From Sphingomonadales bacterium (GTDB lineage: Bacteria > Pseudomonadota > Alphaproteobacteria > Sphingomonadales > Sphingomonadaceae): 11,618 nucleotides of DNA. The notes below the pieces were generated by a model. That model was not told the origin of the DNA, did no database searches, and saw only the letters and a list, made by a program, of their open reading frames with translations. The stretch spans positions 1 through 11,618 of the forward strand of contig JAGWUU010000074.1 in assembly GCA_028868335.1 (NCBI GenBank), given 5' to 3'. Positions 7,202 through 11,618 of the stretch are shown piece by piece (positions within the stretch are counted from its first letter, which is position 1; each line of letters begins with the position of its first letter). The position numbers and the translations under genes were made by a program.

Positions 7202-8503
7202 TCGGTCGTTGTGGGCAGCCCACACGCCAACAACGCCCGCCGCCTGCATGTCCCAGCCAAGCGACGAACCGATCCCTGTCGGGCCGCTGCGGTGTTCCTT
7301 GTCGGCATCCTTCTGTGACTTGCCCGCAAAGGCGGTTTCTTCCACGGCGGACATCCCGGTGTGGCTGTCGGTCGATCCGATCATGCCCAGCTTGAAGGGA
7401 TTGACCCCGGTGCGGTGTTCGACCTCGAGCCCGCGCAGCAAGGCCGAGCGGACGTAGTCCGATCGATTGGGCGCTGCCCTTGGTCCGTTGGGGATCATGA
7501 TGAAGTTGAAGCGCTCGAAGTCGGCGAATTCATCGTTGGGGGAAAGGGCCGGAAGCGTCTCGCTATCCCCCTTGATCTGCGTCGCCTCGACCACGTGTTC
7601 CCACCGCATCCGTTCCCGCGCATAGGCGGCGGTGATCGGCTTGCCGTCGCTCTGGGCATCGGCAAACATCAAGCCCCCGCTGAGGTTAGGATTGTGTGGG
7701 ATCGCCATGAACTCGGTCCCGGTCCGCTTGCTGGTTGCATCGAGCCAGGCCCAGAGTTGTTCGGGTTGCTGACCTTCGAGCATGCTGAACGGCATGAATT
7801 GCCGGGCCTTGTCTGCCCCGTCAGGCGTCAGGACAACGCGGTGGAGGTTCGATCCGCCGGGCTGCGATGTCCATTCCCAACCGATGAAGGCGGTGAACTT
7901 GCCGGGCTCATTGTAGCGCTCTGCGGCATCGATGGCATCCCCCCAGGGGCCGCGCCGCCGCTCTCCGCCGTGCATGTCGCGATAGACGTCCTGCTGGCTG
8001 ACCATGTCCGACGAAGCCTTGCCCGACCCCACGCGCACCAGATAGTGATAGGCTTTGAGCAGACCGGCCATGCTGCGGTCCACCGCCTCGGCCAACAGGG
8101 TCTTGCCGGTCGGCGTTGCTGCCAGATCGGCATCGCCGTCAAACAGCCGCTTGGTGGTTCCCAGCATTTCGGCATGATCGGAAACCGCCAGGAAATCGAG
8201 CGGATGAGATAGCTTCCATGGCTTTCCGGTAACCGGGCTTGTCACCGTCTCGCCGCGCGCGAAACGGTAAGCGGTGTCGAGCGTCGCATTAGGGGTTCCG
8301 AATAGGAACACGTCCATCGACTGGCTGGTGTGCAGATGGGTATCGCCCCACAGCACCCGAGTCGCCATGGCCGGCGCCTGGGCTGCGGGCACCGCCGCTT
8401 GCGCTGCACTGCCGATCCCTGACGAACCGTTTGGCGCGGGCGGTCAGAAAGCGGTTGCCGCAAGGGCAGCCGCGCCAGCACCGGGCCACAGAACCTTTCG
8501 CAT
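7202..8503 (-). pseudogene. DUF3604-family protein gene, broken at both ends
   Basis: DUF3604 proteins are secreted or periplasmic PHP-like, probably metal-dependent enzymes of unknown reaction. Family motifs are clear: WGDTHLHTSQSMD near the mature N-terminus, DFLAVSDHAE, FIGWEWTS, AIPHNPNLSGG, IGSTDSHTG and GVVGVWAA. The natural start is ATG 8503, with GGAGGGAG at 8506-8513 and a signal-peptide-like MRKVLWPGAGAAALAATAF. Codon 20 is TGA (8444-8446); the same frame then continues through PPAPNGSSGIGSAAQ into the family domain. At the other end, family-like sequence stops near 7202, where homologues normally go on for a C-terminal region of well over a hundred residues. The frame continues only by chance to 6893, through the terminator and an SDR remnant. 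Internal restarts (GTG 8392, ATG 8368) would make a protein without export signal. It follows the aldolase gene by 53 bases. One sequencing error could explain the TGA but not the missing end. Confidence 0.7.
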
Positions 8504-8556
8504 GGCTCCCTCCACCTTGATGATCACAGTCACCGCCCGGGTCCCCCAACTGCGGT

Positions 8557-9348
8557 TCAATAGCCTGTCGTCGCTCCACTGCCCTCGCCAGCCGTTTGTC
8601 CGCGCGCTGCATCGAGTGCAGCCTTGGCCCCGTCCCGAAAAAAGCCGACATCGGTTCCGATCGAGGCGAACTGAAAGCCTTCCGACAGATATCTTGCCGC
8701 CAGCGCAGCGTTGTAGCCGAACATGCCGATGGCGATCCCGGCCGCACTGGCCGCCGCCTTGATCTTGTCGATCGCTGCGATGAAAGCCGGATCGGCGAAA
8801 TTGCCAGGGGTGATGCCCAAGCCATAGCACAGGTCCATCGGACCGACGAACAGCGCGTCGATCCCCGGCGTCGCGGCGATCGCTTCGACGTTCTCCAACC
8901 CTTCGCCCGTCTCGATCATGGCGATGCAGGCAATCTCTGCATTTGCGGTGACGAGGTAATCAAACCCATGGAGCATGATCCCGCGCATCGGCCCGCACGA
9001 GCGGGTCCCCTGGGGAGGATAGCGACAGGCGGCGACGGCGCGGGCGGCTTCAACTGCGGTATTGACCATCGGCACGATCACGCCATGCGCCCCGGCGTCG
9101 AGTACCCGGCCGATCGCCGCCGCATCATTGCCCGCGACCCGCACCAGCGGCGTCGCTTCAGTCGCAGAAATGGCCGGAATCAAGGCGAGTAGATGCGAAT
9201 AGGAGAGCAGGCCGTGCTGAAGATCGAAGCACAGCCAATCCAGCCCCATTCGCGCGATCAGCTCAGCGGTGTGCAACTCTGGCAGATTGATCCATCCCCC
9301 AAGCGACGGGGTGCCTTGTTTCCACTGGGCAAGAGCGCGGTTCTTCAT
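8557..9348 (-). CDS. HpcH/HpaI-family aldolase (4-hydroxy-2-oxo acid / 2,4-dihydroxyhept-2-enedioate aldolase type)
   Basis: A 263-residue class II pyruvate aldolase. Key positions match the HpaI family: His45 in DLQHG, Arg70 in PLVRV, metal-binding Glu146 in IETGEGLENVE, and Asp172 in FVGPMDL. GVIVPMVNT at 89-97 is another family stretch. Such enzymes use a divalent metal to split 4-hydroxy-2-oxo acids into pyruvate and an aldehyde. The gene starts 18 bases after the hydratase stop, with a weak GGAG about 10 bases upstream. That pairing is the usual one: the hydratase makes the hydroxy-oxo acid that the aldolase cleaves. The exact substrate cannot be told; citrate lyase beta-type or 2-dehydro-3-deoxyglucarate aldolase activity remain alternatives within the superfamily. 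It is complete and undamaged, unlike the gene behind it. Confidence 0.9.
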   Translation of the reverse strand: MKNRALAQWKQGTPSLGGWINLPELHTAELIARMGLDWLCFDLQHGLLSYSHLLALIPAISATEATPLVRVAGNDAAAIGRVLDAGAHGVIVPMVNTAVEAARAVAACRYPPQGTRSCGPMRGIMLHGFDYLVTANAEIACIAMIETGEGLENVEAIAATPGIDALFVGPMDLCYGLGITPGNFADPAFIAAIDKIKAAASAAGIAIGMFGYNAALAARYLSEGFQFASIGTDVGFFRDGAKAALDAARGQTAGEGSGATTGY

Positions 9349-9366
9349 CGCTTGCTCACTCCGCGA

Positions 9367-10152
9367 TCAGGCAAAGGCCACGGCGACGGTTCCGAGCGCG
9401 CCCATGTCGGCACGGAACGAGTCGCCCGGACGCGCGGGCAGGAACGGGATCATCGACCCCGGCAGCACCACGTCCCCGGCATCGAGCGTGACCCCATAGG
9501 CTCCCAGTCGGTTGGCCAGCCAGGCGACCGAATTGAGCGAGTTGCCCATCACCGCCGCGCCCGTTCCCTCGGCAACCTGCGCGTTATTGCACTGCACCGT
9601 GCAGTGAACGGCGGCCAGATCAATCGCCCGCGGGTCAACGCGGTTGCGGCCCAGCACGTACTGCGCGCTGCTGGCGTTGTCCGCCACGGTATCGACGATC
9701 CTGATCCGCTGCGTATCGAACCGGGTATCAACGATCTCGAAGCAAGCGGTGACATAGTCGGTCGCGGCCAGAACCTGCTCCGCCGTCACCCCGCCCGCAG
9801 GCAGTCCGTGTTTCAGCACGAAGGCGATCTCGGCCTCGATCATCGGGGTGCGCAGGTGCCGGGCGATCTCGACAGTCGCGCCATCGGCAACTTCCATCGC
9901 ATCGGTCAGGAACCCGAAATCCGGTTCACTGATCCCCAACGCCTGCTGGATCGCTTCGGCCGTCAGGCCGATCTTCTTGCCGGTCAGGCGTTCACCGCGC
10001 GCCACGCGGCGCTCAAGCACGCCCAGCGACACGGCATAGGCCTGGTCGATGGACATGTCCGGCCATCGAGCGCTGAACAGCGGGACCGATGGGGCTACGC
10101 TATCCAACGCCACAAATAGTTCGTCGGCAAGGCCCGCCGTGGACAGACTCAT
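9367..10152 (-). CDS. 2-keto-4-pentenoate hydratase-family enzyme (MhpD/HpaH type)
   Basis: A 261-residue protein of the fumarylacetoacetase-like hydratase/decarboxylase group. The metal ligands expected for MhpD-type hydratases are present: Glu106 and Glu108 in IEAEIAFVL and Glu139 in FEIVDTR. A Lys pair occurs at 59-60 in TGKKIGLT. Further family stretches are VMGNSLNSVAWLAN at 201-214 and GDVVLPGSM at 226-234. These enzymes add water to 2-hydroxy-2,4-dienoates or 2-oxo-4-enoates; some relatives decarboxylate 4-oxalocrotonate instead, and that cannot be excluded. ATG 10152 is favoured by AAGGGG at 10159-10164, which overlaps the stop of the preceding dehydrogenase gene; the longer in-frame extension to 10245 lies inside that gene. 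The spacing to the dehydrogenase is 10 bases, so the genes are tightly co-transcribed. Confidence 0.9.
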   Translation of the reverse strand: MSLSTAGLADELFVALDSVAPSVPLFSARWPDMSIDQAYAVSLGVLERRVARGERLTGKKIGLTAEAIQQALGISEPDFGFLTDAMEVADGATVEIARHLRTPMIEAEIAFVLKHGLPAGGVTAEQVLAATDYVTACFEIVDTRFDTQRIRIVDTVADNASSAQYVLGRNRVDPRAIDLAAVHCTVQCNNAQVAEGTGAAVMGNSLNSVAWLANRLGAYGVTLDAGDVVLPGSMIPFLPARPGDSFRADMGALGTVAVAFA

Positions 10153-10162
10153 TTGACGCCCC

Positions 10163-11618
10163 TTACTTCTTTGGTGCCTTGGCATCGCCATTTGCGACCG
10201 CCATCCACGCCTGACCCAGCGCATAGGCGCGGATCGCTTCAGCATCTTGCGGAGTGAGTTGCGCCGCGAACGAGACCATGCCGTTGCCCTTGAGCGCGCC
10301 GTCGATCACCACCGCCTTGAACGCCCCGGGATCGCCAGCGACCGCTGACCAACGCAGATCGGGCAGCACGCCAGAGCTTTGTACCATGGGCCCGTGGCAC
10401 ACCATGCAATTGAACGCATAGAGCTGGTAGCCACGCGCTACCATGGCCGCATCGCCGAACGCGGGAGCTTTCGGTGTCATCTCGACCCCGCTTGGAGCGT
10501 TGTCAGGGATCGAGCCGTTCGCTCCAAGTTTGAGGACAACCACGCGGCCTGGAACCCGGGTGACCTTCTCTTTCCAGAACAGGCCCATGTTGAGCCCCCA
10601 GGAATCACCCCAGCCGGTCGAGATTGCGACGTATTGCTCGCCGTCGATCGTATAGGTGATCGGCGGCGCAGTTGCGCCGCGCTTCAGGTTGATTTCCCAC
10701 AGGACCTTGCCAGTCGCTGCATCATAGGCGCGCAGCAGGCCCATCTTGGTGCCTTCGAACACCAGCCCGGTCGCGGTGGTGAGGATACCGCCGTTGGCGG
10801 GCGATCCCAGATCGACCGTCCAGCGCGCCTCCTGCTTGACTGGATCCCACGCGAGCAGACCGCCGCCCTGGCTATTCTGAACCTGCGCGAGCGCCCCCTT
10901 TGGCAGCGCCGGGGGAATTCCTGCAGCCATGTTGTAGCCAACATTGAACTTGGATTTGGGAACCTGCGCGGCAGCGTTGAACTGGTAAAGCTGGGAATTG
11001 CGCTCGATCGGAAGATAGACCAGCCCGGTGTTAGGATTGAAGCCCATCGGCGGCCAATTGTGAGCGCCCGCGTTGCTCGGGAACTGGAGGTATCCTTGCG
11101 CGGGCGGATTGCGAGCTTCGGGCAGCACCATCGGTCGACCGTTGGCATCCAGCCCGCTGGCCCAATTCTGCGGCGCGAAATTCTTGCCCGACAGGAACTT
11201 CCCGGTCTTGGCATCGAGAATGTAGAAGAACCCATTCTTGGGTGCGTGCATGATCACGCGCCGCTTGGCCCCGCCGGGACCGATCGGAAGGTCAGCCAGG
11301 ACGATGCTTTGGGTTGAGGCGTAGTCCCACTGGTCGCGCGGAGTTTCCTGGAAGTGCCACTTGTACTTGCCGGTTTCAGGATCGAGCGCGACGATCGAAC
11401 CGACGAACAGGTTGTCGCCGTTGCCTTCAGGATCGCGGACCTTGCTGTTCCAGGGTGAGGAGTTGCCGACCCCGATCAGGATCGAATCGTTGACCGAATC
11501 ATAGACGATCGAATCCCACACCGTCGCGCCGCCGCCATCGGTCTTCCATCTGCCGCTATTACCCCAGGTGGCATTGGCCTTTTCAGCGAACACTTGGTCG
11601 GATGCCGCACCATCAGGC
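10163..11618 (-). CDS. PQQ-dependent quinohemoprotein alcohol dehydrogenase, 5' end cut by window edge
   Basis: About 485 C-terminal residues are visible; the frame stays open to the right edge, so the signal peptide and roughly the first third are missing. The quinoprotein beta-propeller is recognisable from repeated blade pieces such as IVALDPETGKYKWH, LLAWDPVKQEARW and LRAYDAATGKVLWE. DQWDYAST (codons near 11309-11332) contains the catalytic Asp region of PQQ alcohol dehydrogenases. A C-terminal cytochrome c domain follows, with CMVCH (haem c attachment, codons 10394-10408) and a likely Met axial ligand in NGMVSF. This makes it a type II (quinohemoprotein) enzyme that oxidises alcohols in the periplasm and passes electrons to the respiratory chain. 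It is the visible first gene of the operon with the hydratase and aldolase. The substrate range is unknown; fused haem-domain enzymes handle simple alcohols, polyethers and polyvinyl alcohol, among others. Confidence 0.95.
   Translation of the reverse strand, partial: PDGAASDQVFAEKANATWGNSGRWKTDGGGATVWDSIVYDSVNDSILIGVGNSSPWNSKVRDPEGNGDNLFVGSIVALDPETGKYKWHFQETPRDQWDYASTQSIVLADLPIGPGGAKRRVIMHAPKNGFFYILDAKTGKFLSGKNFAPQNWASGLDANGRPMVLPEARNPPAQGYLQFPSNAGAHNWPPMGFNPNTGLVYLPIERNSQLYQFNAAAQVPKSKFNVGYNMAAGIPPALPKGALAQVQNSQGGGLLAWDPVKQEARWTVDLGSPANGGILTTATGLVFEGTKMGLLRAYDAATGKVLWEINLKRGATAPPITYTIDGEQYVAISTGWGDSWGLNMGLFWKEKVTRVPGRVVVLKLGANGSIPDNAPSGVEMTPKAPAFGDAAMVARGYQLYAFNCMVCHGPMVQSSGVLPDLRWSAVAGDPGAFKAVVIDGALKGNGMVSFAAQLTPQDAEAIRAYALGQAWMAVANGDAKAPKK

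Noticed and set aside
7361..8212. A 283-codon plus-strand frame opposite the DUF3604 gene
   Set aside because: The minus strand has clear DUF3604 motifs throughout this stretch; the plus frame has none and is a shadow.
9193..10119. A 308-codon plus-strand frame opposite the aldolase and hydratase genes
   Set aside because: The minus strand has all catalytic residues of both enzymes; the plus translation shows no domain.
10379..11317. A 312-codon plus-strand frame opposite the PQQ dehydrogenase
   Set aside because: It is a shadow of a gene with obvious propeller blades and a CxxCH haem motif.

Overview
This is a GC-rich window with dense, short-spaced operons, most like an alphaproteobacterium of the Sphingomonadales (Sphingomonas, Novosphingobium or Sphingobium). 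That placement is inferred from the gene repertoire (quinohemoprotein alcohol dehydrogenase, EmrAB-type efflux, DUF3604) and codon style. No rRNA, tRNA, CRISPR array or intact mobile element was seen.

Layout. (1) Positions 1-1221, minus: a phospholipase D superfamily protein with two HKD motifs, cut by the left edge. (2) Positions 1307-2035, plus: a small class I SAM-dependent methyltransferase, divergent from it. (3) Positions 2176-5333, plus: a compact MarR / EmrA / EmrB operon for drug or toxicant efflux. An AT-rich stretch with inverted repeats lies ahead of marR and probably holds its promoter and operator. (4) Positions 5506-6252, plus: a complete, probably NADP(H)-dependent SDR oxidoreductase. 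(5) Positions 6253-7200: a scrambled stretch. It holds an unassigned coding-like strip, a small secreted Ala/Ser/Pro/Asn-rich protein (minus), a minus-strand terminator hairpin, and a short diverged copy of the 3' end of an SDR gene. (6) Positions 7202-11618, minus: a catabolic operon read right to left. It encodes a PQQ-dependent quinohemoprotein alcohol dehydrogenase (cut by the right edge), a 2-keto-4-pentenoate hydratase-type enzyme, an HpcH/HpaI-type aldolase, and a broken DUF3604 gene.

How the genes may work together. The dehydrogenase would oxidise an alcohol in the periplasm. The hydratase and aldolase are the usual pair that hydrates a 2-oxo-4-enoic acid and splits the 4-hydroxy-2-oxo acid to pyruvate plus an aldehyde. 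The SDR could handle an alcohol/ketone or aldehyde step. The substrate is not visible: there is no ring-cleavage dioxygenase, CoA ligase or transporter here.

The most notable observation is the decay and rearrangement at 6.25-8.5 kb. The DUF3604 gene has an in-frame TGA inside its signal-peptide region, and its family-like sequence ends near 7200. About 55 bases beyond that break lies a plus-strand 53-bp match (44 of 53 identical by eye) to the 3' end of the intact SDR gene about 0.9 kb away. This looks like a deletion or recombination scar. I did not find a convincing novel biological system.
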